The translations under genes and the position numbers were made by a program. Under the pieces are notes generated by a model, which saw only the letters and a program-made list of their open reading frames with translations, ran no database searches and had not been told where the DNA came from. Shown here one piece after another: positions 44,691 to 54,449 of a stretch of DNA of 64,000 bases. Positions within the stretch are counted from its first letter, which is position 1. The number at the start of each line of letters is the position of its first letter. The stretch is taken from the NCBI GenBank assembly GCA_008080565.1, contig VIKE01000037.1, positions 23,732 through 87,731 on the forward strand, written 5' to 3'. The DNA is from Rhodocyclaceae bacterium. GTDB taxonomy: Bacteria; Pseudomonadota; Gammaproteobacteria; Burkholderiales; Rhodocyclaceae.

Positions 44691-46004
44691 ATGGACAAGA
44701 AATTGCTGTTCAAGATGTTGGCCATTGGCCTGATGGCCTTGTTGCTGTTGATTCCGCTGGCCATGGTGGAGAGCCAGATCAGCGACCGGGCGCAGCGTCA
44801 GCGGGAGGTTCAGGACAATATCGCCAACAGCGCGGCGGGTGAGCAGACGTTGGCCGGGCCGGTGCTGGCGATTCATTACCGGGAGACGGTCGAGGTTCCG
44901 GCCGAGTCGGAGAAGACTGGGCCGCGCCGGCAGGTGGTGGAGCGCACGTTGCTGTTGCCGCCGACCGAGCTGAATCTGGATGGCGAGGCGGGGGTGGAGA
45001 CGCGCCAGCGCGGGATTTATCAAGCGCGGCTGTTTCGCCTGACGGCCAATGGCAGCGGCTATTTTGCCGTTCGCCCGCTGGCTGAATTGTTTGGCGGCAA
45101 GACGGTGAGCAATGTCCGCCTCGCCCTGCAACTGGGCGTCAGCGATCCGCGTGGTATCAGCAACGACCCGCGCATCACGGTGAATGGCAAGGCCTATCGC
45201 TTCGCCTCGGCGGAACCGGCAGGCGAAAGCGGCTTGCGCCGGCTGACCGCCGATCTCGGGCCGGTCGATCTGCAGCAGGCCAGCCGCTTCGACTTCAGTT
45301 TTCCGCTGCAACTGACCGGCACGACGCGCCTGGCCTTTGCTCCGGTCGGCGAGGCCAACCACATCCACCTCAAATCGGACTGGCCGCACCCCAATTTCGG
45401 CGGCCGTTTTCTGCCGCAATCCCGCACTGTCAGCGGCAAGGGCTTCGAAGCGCAATGGGAAATCTCGCACCTCGCCCGCAATTTCGACGCGGCGCTCAAG
45501 GCGAACAGCGGGGAGGCGCTGAGCATTGATTTTATCGACCCGGTCAATGTCTATTTGCAGGCCGAGCGGGCGGTGAAATATGGCGTCCTGTTCATCGTCC
45601 TGACCTTTGCCGGCTTTTTCCTGACTGAAATCCTGCGCCGCACGCCGATCCACCCAATGCAATACCTGCTGGTCGGGCTGGCGCTGGCCATTTTCTTCCT
45701 GCTGCTCATCGCCTTTTCGGAACACCTGGCTTTCGCCGCCGCCTATGGCATCGCCGCCACGGCCTGTATCGGGCTGATCGCCTGGTATCTGGCCGGGGCG
45801 CTCGGCGGCTGGCGTCAGGGATTTGCCTTCGGCAGCGGCCTGACCGGCCTCTACGGCGTGCTTTACGGCGTCCTGCTCTCGGAAGATAACGCGCTGCTCA
45901 TGGGCAGCCTGCTCCTCTTCCTCGCACTGGGCGCCGTCATGCTCGCCACCCGCCGCCTGAACTGGTACGGACTGGGCAACCGCCTGATGGAGTCAGCCGA
46001 ATGA
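44691..46004 (+). CDS. creD: Inner-membrane protein CreD
   Basis: A 437-residue CreD. It has an N-terminal helix (LLFKMLAIGLMALLLLIPLAMVESQISDRAQRQREVQDNIA), a large periplasmic domain (about 45-300) and a C-terminal bundle of about six helices beginning ERAVKYGVLFIVLTFAGFFLTEILRRTPIHPMQYLLVGLALAIFFLLLIAFSEH. CreD is the main target of CreBC and affects envelope integrity and beta-lactam and colicin tolerance. It is normally next to creC; here a 4.2-kb island intervenes. A cre tag lies upstream. It overlaps the NagZ-like gene by 4 bp. Confidence 0.93.
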   Translation: MDKKLLFKMLAIGLMALLLLIPLAMVESQISDRAQRQREVQDNIANSAAGEQTLAGPVLAIHYRETVEVPAESEKTGPRRQVVERTLLLPPTELNLDGEAGVETRQRGIYQARLFRLTANGSGYFAVRPLAELFGGKTVSNVRLALQLGVSDPRGISNDPRITVNGKAYRFASAEPAGESGLRRLTADLGPVDLQQASRFDFSFPLQLTGTTRLAFAPVGEANHIHLKSDWPHPNFGGRFLPQSRTVSGKGFEAQWEISHLARNFDAALKANSGEALSIDFIDPVNVYLQAERAVKYGVLFIVLTFAGFFLTEILRRTPIHPMQYLLVGLALAIFFLLLIAFSEHLAFAAAYGIAATACIGLIAWYLAGALGGWRQGFAFGSGLTGLYGVLYGVLLSEDNALLMGSLLLFLALGAVMLATRRLNWYGLGNRLMESAE

Positions 46005-47434
46005 TCCGCCTGCCCGCCGCATTCACCCGCCTCCCGGGCGGGCCAAGCGGGCGAGTTAGCCGCTGGCTCGGCGTCGCCCTGCCCGCCCTGCTGCTGTGGC
46101 CGGCCTGGCACCTCAAGCATCCGCTGCTGTTCGCCTTCCGCCATGTCGAAACGCCGCTGCTGCTTGGCTTGCCGGTGCTTGCCCTGATCTTTCACCGGCG
46201 CCTCCCCAAGCTGGCTCGCCCGCTCTTTCTCGCGGTGTTCGCGCTGACTGCCTGCCGCGAGTTGGAATACCGGCAAACGCGCGATGCCGTGCTCGAAGCC
46301 AGCCCGGCCATGCAGGCAGTGGGCGCTCACCTTGTCGCCGGCTATACCGATCTCGACGAGCTGCGCCCGCTGGTCGCCAAGGGGCTGATCGGCGGCATTT
46401 ACCTTGCCAAGCGCAATGTGCGCGGTCGCGATCTGGCGGCAGTCGCCGCCGACATCGCCGAATTGCAGGCCATCCGCCGCCGGGCCGAATTGCCGCCGCT
46501 GATCGTCACCGCTGACCAGGAGGGCGGCAGCGTGTCGCATCTGTCACCGCTGCTCGAATATCTGCCACCGCTGGCGACCCTGGCCAACCACCCCGACCCG
46601 ACTGTTGCCGCCCGCCGCTACGGCGAAGCGCAGGGCCGGGGCCTGGCTGCGCTCGGGGTGAATCTCAACTTCGGCCCGGTCGTCGACTTGCGCCCAGCCG
46701 ACAAACCTTGGCCGGACCCGTTGAGCAACATCGCCGCCCGCGCCATCGCCAGCGACCCGCAACAGGTCGCCGACATCGCCGGCGGCTATCTCGACGGGCT
46801 CAACGCCGTCGGCGTGCGCGGCACGCTCAAGCACTTCCCCGGCCTTGGCCGGGTGCGCACCGACACTCATCTGCGGCCGGCCGTCCTCACCGCCTCGGCG
46901 GACGATCTGGCTGCCGACTGGCAACCTTTCCGGCAACTGGCCGGCCACCCGGCGGCGGCGATCATGCTCGGCCACGTGACGTTGACGGCGCTTGACGCCC
47001 GGCATGCCGCCTCGCATTCGCCGGCCATCGTCGATGGCCTGCTGCGCCAGGCCTGGGGCTACGACGGCCTGCTCATCACCGACGACCTCAACATGGGCGC
47101 TGTCTACCGCAAAGGCATCGGCCGGGTGGCCGGCGAGGCGCTGGCCGCCGGCGTCGATCTCGTGCTGGTCAGCTACGACCCGCGCCAGGTCTATCGTGCC
47201 CTGGCTGGCGCCGCCGAGGCCTTGGCCGAGCACCGCATCGCGCCGGCCCGGCTGACCGAAAGCGACCGCCGTCTGGCCACCTTCGCCGCGCAGTCTGCAC
47301 CAGCCGTGGCGAACGGCATGAAGGCGGTGCGTTTGACGGCGGATACTCCGCTCACCGGCCAGCAAACGAACTTCCACGGTCAACCGAAAAAAATGCCCAA
47401 AATCACAAACGTCGCCGCCACGAACCGGCTGTGA
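46001..47434 (+). CDS. Membrane-anchored family 3 glycoside hydrolase, NagZ-like
   Basis: A 477-residue protein. Residues 1-90 contain about two or three hydrophobic helices (WLGVALPALLLWPAW, LLLGLPVLALIF, LFLAVFALTA); residues 100-430 form a GH3 barrel with PPLIVTADQEGGSVSHL, LNLNFGPVVDLRP-like strand, LKHFPGLGRVRTDTHL (Asp-His dyad loop as in NagZ) and LLITDDLNMGAV (nucleophile region). It may remove N-acetylglucosamine from muropeptides, which links to beta-lactam responses. Its ATG overlaps the creD stop. The last 20 residues are encoded by a dispersed repeat (FHGQPKKMPK). Confidence 0.85.
   Translation: MIRLPAAFTRLPGGPSGRVSRWLGVALPALLLWPAWHLKHPLLFAFRHVETPLLLGLPVLALIFHRRLPKLARPLFLAVFALTACRELEYRQTRDAVLEASPAMQAVGAHLVAGYTDLDELRPLVAKGLIGGIYLAKRNVRGRDLAAVAADIAELQAIRRRAELPPLIVTADQEGGSVSHLSPLLEYLPPLATLANHPDPTVAARRYGEAQGRGLAALGVNLNFGPVVDLRPADKPWPDPLSNIAARAIASDPQQVADIAGGYLDGLNAVGVRGTLKHFPGLGRVRTDTHLRPAVLTASADDLAADWQPFRQLAGHPAAAIMLGHVTLTALDARHAASHSPAIVDGLLRQAWGYDGLLITDDLNMGAVYRKGIGRVAGEALAAGVDLVLVSYDPRQVYRALAGAAEALAEHRIAPARLTESDRRLATFAAQSAPAVANGMKAVRLTADTPLTGQQTNFHGQPKKMPKITNVAATNRL
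47374..47409 (+). repeat. Dispersed repeat copy at the 3' end of the NagZ-like gene
   Basis: CCACGGTCAACCGAAAAAAA then TGCCCAAAATCACAAA, read in frame as HGQPKKMPKIT near the C terminus, extending the protein beyond its GH3 domain. Confidence 0.8.
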
Positions 47435-47584
47435 CCCCGCCCCGAGGCAAGCCATGGGCGCCTGGCCGCGCCTCGGCGACGGGATAGCACCCGGTCTCCC
47501 CGGAGCGACCGCCTGTCATGTTGTTGTAGCCCTTTGCCCCAAGGGTGGCGTTATCATGATGCCGTCTTGCTACGGTCAATCGAC

Positions 47585-48034
47585 ATGAACAAATCGCGTT
47601 TCGCCACCTGGAAATACGATCACAAAGGCCCGGGCTATCGCAGCAGGCTTCAGTACTGGTTTGCCGCCGGTTTTTTCGGCGCCAGTCTGCTCGCCAGGCA
47701 GATTTGGCCATTGGCCATCTTCCTGTTCATTGTCAGCGTGATCATTCTGTTGTTCAGGCGCAAAAAACTGCTGGTGAATGCCCGCTACCTGATTTGCGGT
47801 GAGCACATCGTCTATTTCGCCAATGTCGTGCGCGTCGAACGCGACGACAGTGCCGGCAAGCTCTGCCTGGTTTCCGCCGATAGCAGTAAACTCCTGCTCG
47901 AACGCAACAAGTTTCCGACCAACGCGCGCAAGGCCGACAAGATTGCCCGCAACAGGGCGGCCAAGTTCGACAAGGTTGCCAAGCATCTGACCGAGCGGGT
48001 GCGCCAGGCGTCGCCGGCGGCGGACTTCGCCTAG
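47585..48034 (+). CDS. Small membrane protein upstream of radical SAM gene
   Basis: A 149-residue protein: basic start MNKSRFATWKYDHKGPGYRSR, two helices (YWFAAGFFGASLLARQIWPLAIFLFIVSVIILLF), then a cytosolic beta-rich, PH-like part (LVNARYLICGEHIVYFANVVRVERDDSAGKLCLVSADSSKLLLER) and a basic amphipathic helix. It ends 20 bp before the radical SAM gene and may be in the same operon. A weak match to the dispersed repeat (CTACGGTCAATCGA, 47570-47583) abuts its start. Function unknown. Confidence 0.65.
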   Translation: MNKSRFATWKYDHKGPGYRSRLQYWFAAGFFGASLLARQIWPLAIFLFIVSVIILLFRRKKLLVNARYLICGEHIVYFANVVRVERDDSAGKLCLVSADSSKLLLERNKFPTNARKADKIARNRAAKFDKVAKHLTERVRQASPAADFA

Positions 48035-48054
48035 ATCGGCGAGCACGGTCCACC

Positions 48055-49860
48055 ATGAACGCGCCGAGCCGTCCCGTCCACCTCCTCTACGTGCCGACCC
48101 TGGCCTGCAACCTGGGCTGTAGCTACTGCTACCTGGGCACGCAGACGACCGAGGCAAAACTCAAGAAAGACAGCGTCCGCGCCGTTTCCACCTTGCGTCA
48201 CGCCCTGGCGGCGCTCGACGAGGCCGGCGTGCTGGCCTTCAACGTATCGCTGCATGGCGGCGAGGTCACGACCCTGCCACCGGCCGTGCTGGACGAGTTG
48301 TTCGAGCTCATCCGCCGCCATTACCTCCGGCATTTCGACGCCATCACGGCGCTCGGCCACAAGAAGCTGGCACCGCACATCAAGACCAACCTGTACAAGT
48401 TTGCACCGCTCTACGATCTTTTTGTCCGCCACAAGGTATCGATCAGCGCCTCCATCGATCTGCCGCTCAAATTGCACGAGCGGCACCGGCGCACGCTGGG
48501 CGGCAAGGGTTGGCACGATCTGGCCTGCGACAACCTGCGCCGCCTGGCCACCTATCCGCACGCCAAGAAGATTTCGGCGACGCTGGCCGCCGAGCATCTG
48601 GCCGACATTCCGGCGTTGATCGACGACATCTGGTACATCCATCGCGAACTCGGTTTCGACATGAACCAGATGAACCTGATGTTCGCCTTTCCCTCGGCAC
48701 TCAACACCGCCGCCCGCGGCATCACGCTGGCGCCGGCCGACGAGGCCATGCAACTCGAACTCTACGCCGCGCTCAACACCGCCTTCGCCGGCACCGAGCT
48801 GGAGGAAGGTCTGCGCCGGAACTGGTTCGACGAATTCACCCCGAGCTATTGCACCAACGCCGTCAATTGCGGCGAACGCTTCTACCTGCTGCAGAGCGAC
48901 GGCAACGTCTATTCCTGCGTGCGCGGCCAGGGGCTGGCGGAATTCCACTACGGCAACGTGTTCACCGATAGCGTCGATACCATCCTCGCCACCGGCGTCC
49001 GCAAGATCGCCACCATTCATCAGCAATTCGGCCTCGCCGACGACTGCCGCGCCTGCGGTCACCTGGCCCAATGCCACAGCGGCTGCCCAGTCGTCAAATT
49101 CCAGCGGCAACAACCCCGGTCCTACACCTGCCAGTTGCAGAAGGCGCTCTACCGCGACTACCCGCAACGCTTTCCGGCGCTCATCGGCGACGAGCGGGCC
49201 GCCTACGCCCGCGACTACATCGCCCACGCCCATCCGGCACTGGCCATCGCCGAACCGCCGGTGCCGCCACCACCGGCCGCCCTCGTCCTGCCCACCGACC
49301 TGACCGATGCCGGGAACGGCCTGCGCGCCCTGATCGCCGCCGACCCACTACTCGTCCAGCTCTACCGAGCCGATGCATGGCAACTTGAACTCAACGACGA
49401 ATGGCTGGCCCTGGAATCGCAAATCCTGCGCGCCCGCAGCGACTGCCATACCCTGCTGCCCGCCGACCGGCTACGCCTGCACCTGCGCCGCGACCTGCTC
49501 GCCGTCGCCTGCCCCGAGCCGGTGCGCAACACGGTCTACCTGCAAGTGTTGCGCGACACGCCGGTGGTCTATGGCGACGAACAGCGCCGCAAGCAGGAAC
49601 ACCTGTTCACCTACCAGCTATTCGCCAACTGCCTGGCCGACAGCCCGCTCGGCGCCGACTGGGCAATGCTCGACCTCGCCCCGCTGCTCGCCTTGCATGC
49701 GCCGCTATTCCGGCGTGGCGTGCGCAACAACCTGCTGGTGACCACCGGCTACCTGCGCGATTATCATTACCAGAAACAGAAGGCCAACGCCTTTTACCAT
49801 GTGCAGGCCATCAACCTGCCCTTCCAGAATCTCGAATTCCACTACCTGCCGGAGTCCTGA
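48055..49860 (+). CDS. Radical SAM/SPASM peptide-modifying enzyme (candidate)
   Basis: A 601-residue enzyme. The radical SAM core begins LLYVPTLACNLGCSYCYLG with Cys18, Cys22 and Cys25 as the CxxxCxxC [4Fe-4S] cluster, and NVSLHGGEVTTLP as the GGE motif binding S-adenosylmethionine. A SPASM-type region follows: CTNAVNCGERFYLLQSDGNVYSCVRG (about 266-293) and CRACGHLAQCHSGCP (about 331-345), ligating auxiliary clusters. The last 200 residues are an unfamiliar domain. SPASM enzymes commonly modify ribosomal peptides. The next gene, 1 bp away, ends in a poly-asparagine tail and is the obvious substrate candidate. Confidence 0.85.
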   Translation: MNAPSRPVHLLYVPTLACNLGCSYCYLGTQTTEAKLKKDSVRAVSTLRHALAALDEAGVLAFNVSLHGGEVTTLPPAVLDELFELIRRHYLRHFDAITALGHKKLAPHIKTNLYKFAPLYDLFVRHKVSISASIDLPLKLHERHRRTLGGKGWHDLACDNLRRLATYPHAKKISATLAAEHLADIPALIDDIWYIHRELGFDMNQMNLMFAFPSALNTAARGITLAPADEAMQLELYAALNTAFAGTELEEGLRRNWFDEFTPSYCTNAVNCGERFYLLQSDGNVYSCVRGQGLAEFHYGNVFTDSVDTILATGVRKIATIHQQFGLADDCRACGHLAQCHSGCPVVKFQRQQPRSYTCQLQKALYRDYPQRFPALIGDERAAYARDYIAHAHPALAIAEPPVPPPPAALVLPTDLTDAGNGLRALIAADPLLVQLYRADAWQLELNDEWLALESQILRARSDCHTLLPADRLRLHLRRDLLAVACPEPVRNTVYLQVLRDTPVVYGDEQRRKQEHLFTYQLFANCLADSPLGADWAMLDLAPLLALHAPLFRRGVRNNLLVTTGYLRDYHYQKQKANAFYHVQAINLPFQNLEFHYLPES

Positions 49861-49861
49861 C

Positions 49862-50302
49862 ATGGCCCCCGCCGAACTCGCCCGCACCGCCTACACCGTC
49901 GAATGCTTCCTCAACGCCCTGCGCCTGGATGACGGCCGGGCACGCACCGAAATCGAGGAACGGCTGGTCAAATGGCTGAGCCGCCCGAATAGCCAGACGG
50001 GTTATGCCGTTTATCGCGACGGCAACATCTTCTGCCATCTCGGAAAGGAAGGCAGCCGCGCCATCGACACCATCCCCGTTCCCACCGCCAGCCGACGCCA
50101 GGCGGTCTGGTGCAACCGCAAGAAACTCTCGGAAATCGACGCCGAGAGCTACGCCGGCACCGGCAAGCTGGTCATGCTCGGCACCGCCGCCCTGCTCCTC
50201 ACCCTGCCCGGCAGCGCGGAGGCGGCCGCGGCAAAGCCGGGATTCGAACTCGGATTCAGCAACAACAATAACAATAACAACAATAATAACAATAACGGCT
50301 AA
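49862..50302 (+). CDS. Candidate RiPP precursor with C-terminal poly-asparagine tail
   Basis: A 146-residue protein. Residues 1-100 form a folded-looking domain ([57 protein letters not shown]). Then comes a hydrophobic stretch with small residues ([22 protein letters not shown]), KPGFELGFS, twelve asparagines (134-145) and a final glycine. The codons alternate AAC and AAT. The start ATG is 1 bp after the radical SAM stop codon. The layout (leader, cleavage-like segment, low-complexity core, adjacent SPASM enzyme) suggests a modified peptide; this is inference, and no known RiPP class is recognised. Confidence 0.75.
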   Translation: MAPAELARTAYTVECFLNALRLDDGRARTEIEERLVKWLSRPNSQTGYAVYRDGNIFCHLGKEGSRAIDTIPVPTASRRQAVWCNRKKLSEIDAESYAGTGKLVMLGTAALLLTLPGSAEAAAAKPGFELGFSNNNNNNNNNNNNG

Positions 50303-50307
50303 GCGGG

Positions 50308-50336
50308 CAGCCGGAAATTTCGCCCAAAATCGAAAA
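50308..50336 (+). repeat. Degenerate dispersed repeat copy
   Basis: CAGCCGGAAATTTCGCCC then AAAATCGAAA; the CGGTCA left end is missing. It starts 6 bp after the poly-asparagine gene. Confidence 0.5.
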
Positions 50337-50442
50337 CCCGTTCGGCCGTCCTGATGCCGGACAGAGCCGCTCTGTTAAAATTTCGGGTTCGAATTTCCGG
50401 CGCCGGCCGATAGTTCAGCGCCCGTCCCGTGGAGAAAATGCA

Positions 50443-51717
<1,275 letters not shown>

Positions 51718-51801
51718 GCGTGATCTGTGCGCGCCCTGTAGCAAGGTGTATCAGCATGTAATTTTGCTAAACGTGAAGCATTTCCTGACGTTAATTGACT
51801 T

Positions 51802-51820
51802 ACCGGGTTAGTTTTCCGGT
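51802..51820 (+). promoter_or_regulatory. Small hairpin before ribosome-binding site
   Basis: ACCGG and CCGGT arms with a 9-nt loop, about 15 bp upstream of AAGGAG of the next gene. It might modulate translation; weak. Confidence 0.25.
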
Positions 51821-51845
51821 GAAGCTTTACCGAAGGAGATGCGCC

Positions 51846-52157
51846 ATGACCCATTTAAGCTCCAGCCAGATCAGGTCGCTTGCCGAAACATCGACAACAG
51901 CGGCCGCCTACCTTGATGCCTGCGACAACGGCGCAAAATTCGTTCGACTGGATCCAGCTTATTACCAGGCATGCGCTCGCCTGCTGATGTCCATATTTTC
52001 CGTGGTCGATGCGGCAACTACCTTCCCGGACCTGCTCAGCCGCTCCCCGTCGGCCCGCAATGCGGCCGAATCGCTCGAAATGGAACATCACATCAGGATC
52101 AGCCGAACCGGCTACTACCCGCGGCTGGCCGCCATTCTGGCCCGCGCCTCGGTGTAA
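51846..52157 (+). CDS. Small conserved hypothetical protein, 103 aa
   Basis: A 103-residue soluble helical protein (MTHLSSSQIRSLAETSTTAAAYLDACDNGAKFVRLDPAYYQACARLLMSIFSVVDAATTFPDLL...). The start at 51846 follows AAGGAGATG at good spacing; 17 further in-frame codons upstream are unlikely. It lies between tyrS and hda; no known family recognised. Confidence 0.65.
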   Translation: MTHLSSSQIRSLAETSTTAAAYLDACDNGAKFVRLDPAYYQACARLLMSIFSVVDAATTFPDLLSRSPSARNAAESLEMEHHIRISRTGYYPRLAAILARASV

Positions 52158-52294
52158 AAACCGGGCTTGCTTCCGAACAAGCAAGCCTGGCCAACCAAGA
52201 AAAGCAGCCATCGGGAACGTCGGCACCGGTCCAATTAGGCGCTGCAGTCGGCAGCAATGCTAGAATTTCGGCCCCATTCCCTTTCGCTATCCCG

Positions 52295-52945
52295 ATGCGC
52301 CAGCTGATTCTCGATTTGCTGCCCGAAAGCTCGCCCACGCTGGATAACTTCGTCGCCGGCGGCAATGCTCAAACGCTGGCCTTGCTCACTGAATGGTTGG
52401 CCGGAACGCGCACCGACACCTCGTTCTGCCTGTGGGGCGAAGCCGGCTCGGGATGCTCGCATCTGCTCCAGGCGAGCGGCTTTGCTTACGTCGATGCGGC
52501 CCTCGACCCGGCGCTGAAAAGCGCAGCAACTGCGGATCAACTGGCTGTCGATCACGTTGAAAACCTCGACGAAACCGGCCAGGTCGCCCTCTTCAACCAT
52601 TTCAACCGCCTGAAAATGGCCTCCGGCATGCTGTTGACCGCAGCAGCGCAGCCGCCGGCACATCTCAAGCTGCGCGAAGATCTGCGCACCCGCCTCGGTT
52701 CCGGCCTGATCTGCCGCCTCCAACCGCTGTCCGACGCCGAAAAGGCCGAAGCCCTGGCCACCCAGGCCAAAGAGCGCGCCCTCAAACTGACGCCGGAAAT
52801 CATCGATTACCTGATGCGCCACGCCCCGCGCGACATGCGAACGCTGAGCGCCATCGTCGTCGCCCTCGACCAATACACGCTGGAACAGAAGCGCGCTGTC
52901 ACCCTGCCCCTGCTGCGCGAACTGCTGCAATCGCCGTCAGGTTGA
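52295..52945 (+). CDS. hda: DnaA regulatory inactivator Hda
   Basis: A 216-residue AAA+ protein resembling DnaA domain III: MRQLILDLLPESSPTLDNFVAGGNAQTLALL, WGEAGSGCSHLLQA at the P-loop, AVDHVENLDETGQVALFNHFNRLK (Walker B region), DLRTRLGSGLICRLQPLSDAEK, and MRHAPRDMRTLSAIVVALD. Hda with the beta clamp promotes ATP hydrolysis by DnaA to prevent re-initiation. The QLILDLLP start contains the clamp-binding segment. The P-loop lysine is replaced by Cys, as Hda P-loops often deviate. Confidence 0.9.
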   Translation: MRQLILDLLPESSPTLDNFVAGGNAQTLALLTEWLAGTRTDTSFCLWGEAGSGCSHLLQASGFAYVDAALDPALKSAATADQLAVDHVENLDETGQVALFNHFNRLKMASGMLLTAAAQPPAHLKLREDLRTRLGSGLICRLQPLSDAEKAEALATQAKERALKLTPEIIDYLMRHAPRDMRTLSAIVVALDQYTLEQKRAVTLPLLRELLQSPSG

Positions 52946-52970
52946 TGCTACGCCACCCCCGGGAGCACGC

Positions 52971-53675
52971 ATGAGTCATAGCAAGTCACCCACCGGCACC
53001 TGTCAGGTCTGCGGCAACACCTTTCCGTCTCGCGAGCTGATCGCCGAGCCGCTGATCCGCACCAATATCCTCAATACCATTCGGGCCGATCACCCGGACT
53101 GGTCACCCACCAGCCGCATTTGCCAAAAAGATCTGGCGCGCTATCGCGGGCAGTACGTCCACTCCCTGCTCGTCTCCGAAAAAGGCGAATTATCAGAGCT
53201 GGAACACGAGGTTCTGAACAGCCTGCAAACGCATCAGACCCTGGCCGCCGACATTGATAGCGATTACGAAGAGCAATGGAATCTCGGCCAACGCCTGGCC
53301 GACCGCATCGCCACCTTTGGCGGCAGTTGGACCTTCCTGATCTGTTTCAGTGTTTTCATCGTCATCTGGATCATGATGAATTCGCTGGTCCTCTACTGGC
53401 GCCCGGTCGATCCCTTCCCGTTCATCCTGCTCAATCTTCTGCTCTCCTGCCTGGCTGCGATTCAGGCACCGGTGATCATGATGAGCCAGAACCGCCAGGA
53501 GGCAAAAGACCGCCTGCGCGCCCGCAACGACTATCAGGTCAATCTCAAGGCCGAGCTGGAAATCCGCCAGCTCCACGAAAAAATCGACCACCTGCTCTCC
53601 CACCAATGGGAACGGATGATCGAAATCCAGGAAGTCCAGCTCGATCTGCTCAACGAATTGCGCCGTCCCCGGTAA
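52971..53675 (+). CDS. DUF1003 membrane protein
   Basis: A 234-residue protein. It has an N-terminal Cys pair (CQVCGNTFP), a middle region (EEQWNLGQRLADRIATFGGSWTFLICFSVFIVIWIMMNSLVLYWRPVDPFPFILLNLLLSCLAAIQAPVIMMSQNRQEAKDRLRARNDYQVNLKAE) with the two membrane helices and signature typical of DUF1003, and a C-terminal coiled coil (EIRQLHEKIDHLLSHQWERMIEIQEVQLDLLNEL). Function in the membrane is unknown. Confidence 0.88.
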   Translation: MSHSKSPTGTCQVCGNTFPSRELIAEPLIRTNILNTIRADHPDWSPTSRICQKDLARYRGQYVHSLLVSEKGELSELEHEVLNSLQTHQTLAADIDSDYEEQWNLGQRLADRIATFGGSWTFLICFSVFIVIWIMMNSLVLYWRPVDPFPFILLNLLLSCLAAIQAPVIMMSQNRQEAKDRLRARNDYQVNLKAELEIRQLHEKIDHLLSHQWERMIEIQEVQLDLLNELRRPR

Positions 53676-53852
53676 ACTGCGCCCCTGATCTCACAGCCCA
53701 AGAATCCATATGAATCTCGCCCTCTTCGACCTCGACAACACCCTGCTCACCGGCGACTCCGATTTCGAGTGGGCACAATTCCTGATCAGCAAAGGCGTTG
53801 TCGACCGCGAGTTGCAGGAAGCGAAGAACATCCAGTTCTACGAGCAATACAA

Positions 53853-53898
53853 GGCCGGCACGCTCGACATCTACGGGCCGGCACGCTCGACATCTACG
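53853..53898 (+). repeat. Exact 23-bp tandem duplication
   Basis: GGCCGGCACGCTCGACATCT plus ACG, present twice head to tail (53853-53875 and 53876-53898). Because 23 is not a multiple of three it frameshifts the HAD gene. Confidence 0.95.
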
Positions 53899-54135
53899 AG
53901 TTCCTCAACTTCCAGCTCGCCCCGCTGACCCGCCATACGCGGGAAGAACTCGATGCCTGGCACCGCGAATACATGGCCCGCCACATCCTGCCGATCATCG
54001 GACAGCCGGCCCGGGCGCTGGTCAACCAACACATTGAGGCCGGCGACCTGTGCGCCATCGTTACCGCCACCAACAGCTTCGTCACCGGCGCCATAGGCCG
54101 CGAATTCGGCATTGCGCACCTGATCGGCACCGTTC

Positions 54136-54168
54136 CCACGGTCAACCCGGAAAATGGCCGATTTTCAG
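54136..54168 (+). repeat. Dispersed repeat copy inside HAD gene
   Basis: CCACGGTCAACCCGGAAAA then TGGCCGATTTTCAG, read in frame as TVNPENGRFS in a region between HAD motifs. Confidence 0.72.
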
Positions 54169-54449
54169 GATCACCGACCGGCACGCCATCCTTTCGCGAA
54201 GGCAAGATCGAACGCGTCGAAGCCTGGCTCGAATCGCTCGGCCTGTGGTGGGGCAGCTTCGCCGACAGCTATTTCTACAGCGACTCGCACAACGACCTGC
54301 CGCTGATGACCAAGGTCAAGACGCCGGTGGCCGTCGATCCGGACGAAAAGCTGCACGCGCATGCCAGTGAAATGGGCTGGAAAATCATCACTTTGCGGTA
54401 GAATCCGCCTTTTCCCGTAGCGTCCAGAACGCTCATTGAACGGTAATTC

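Larger units (their letters stand above)
53710..54401 (+). pseudogene. HAD-IB phosphatase gene disrupted by a 23-bp tandem duplication
   Basis: The frame from MNLALFDLDNTLLTGDSDFEWAQFLISKGVVDRELQ (HAD motif I, DLDNT) breaks after YKAGTLDIY. A 23-bp unit at 53853-53875 is repeated exactly at 53876-53898, shifting the frame. In the second frame the protein continues EFLNFQLAPLTRHTREELDAW, IVTATNSFVT (motif II), and DSHNDLPLMTKV (motif IV) to 54401. Removing one unit restores a continuous SerB-like HAD-IB hydrolase of about 222 residues. It contains a dispersed repeat (TVNPENGRFS). The mutation could be a recent lesion, a reversible switch, or an assembly error. Confidence 0.85.

Noticed and set aside
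50258..50299. Poly-Asn tract as a simple AAC/AAT microsatellite expansion
   Set aside because: AAC and AAT codons are mixed irregularly and the tract ends in a defined Gly-stop directly beside a SPASM enzyme gene, so a coding role is more likely; expansion cannot be fully excluded.
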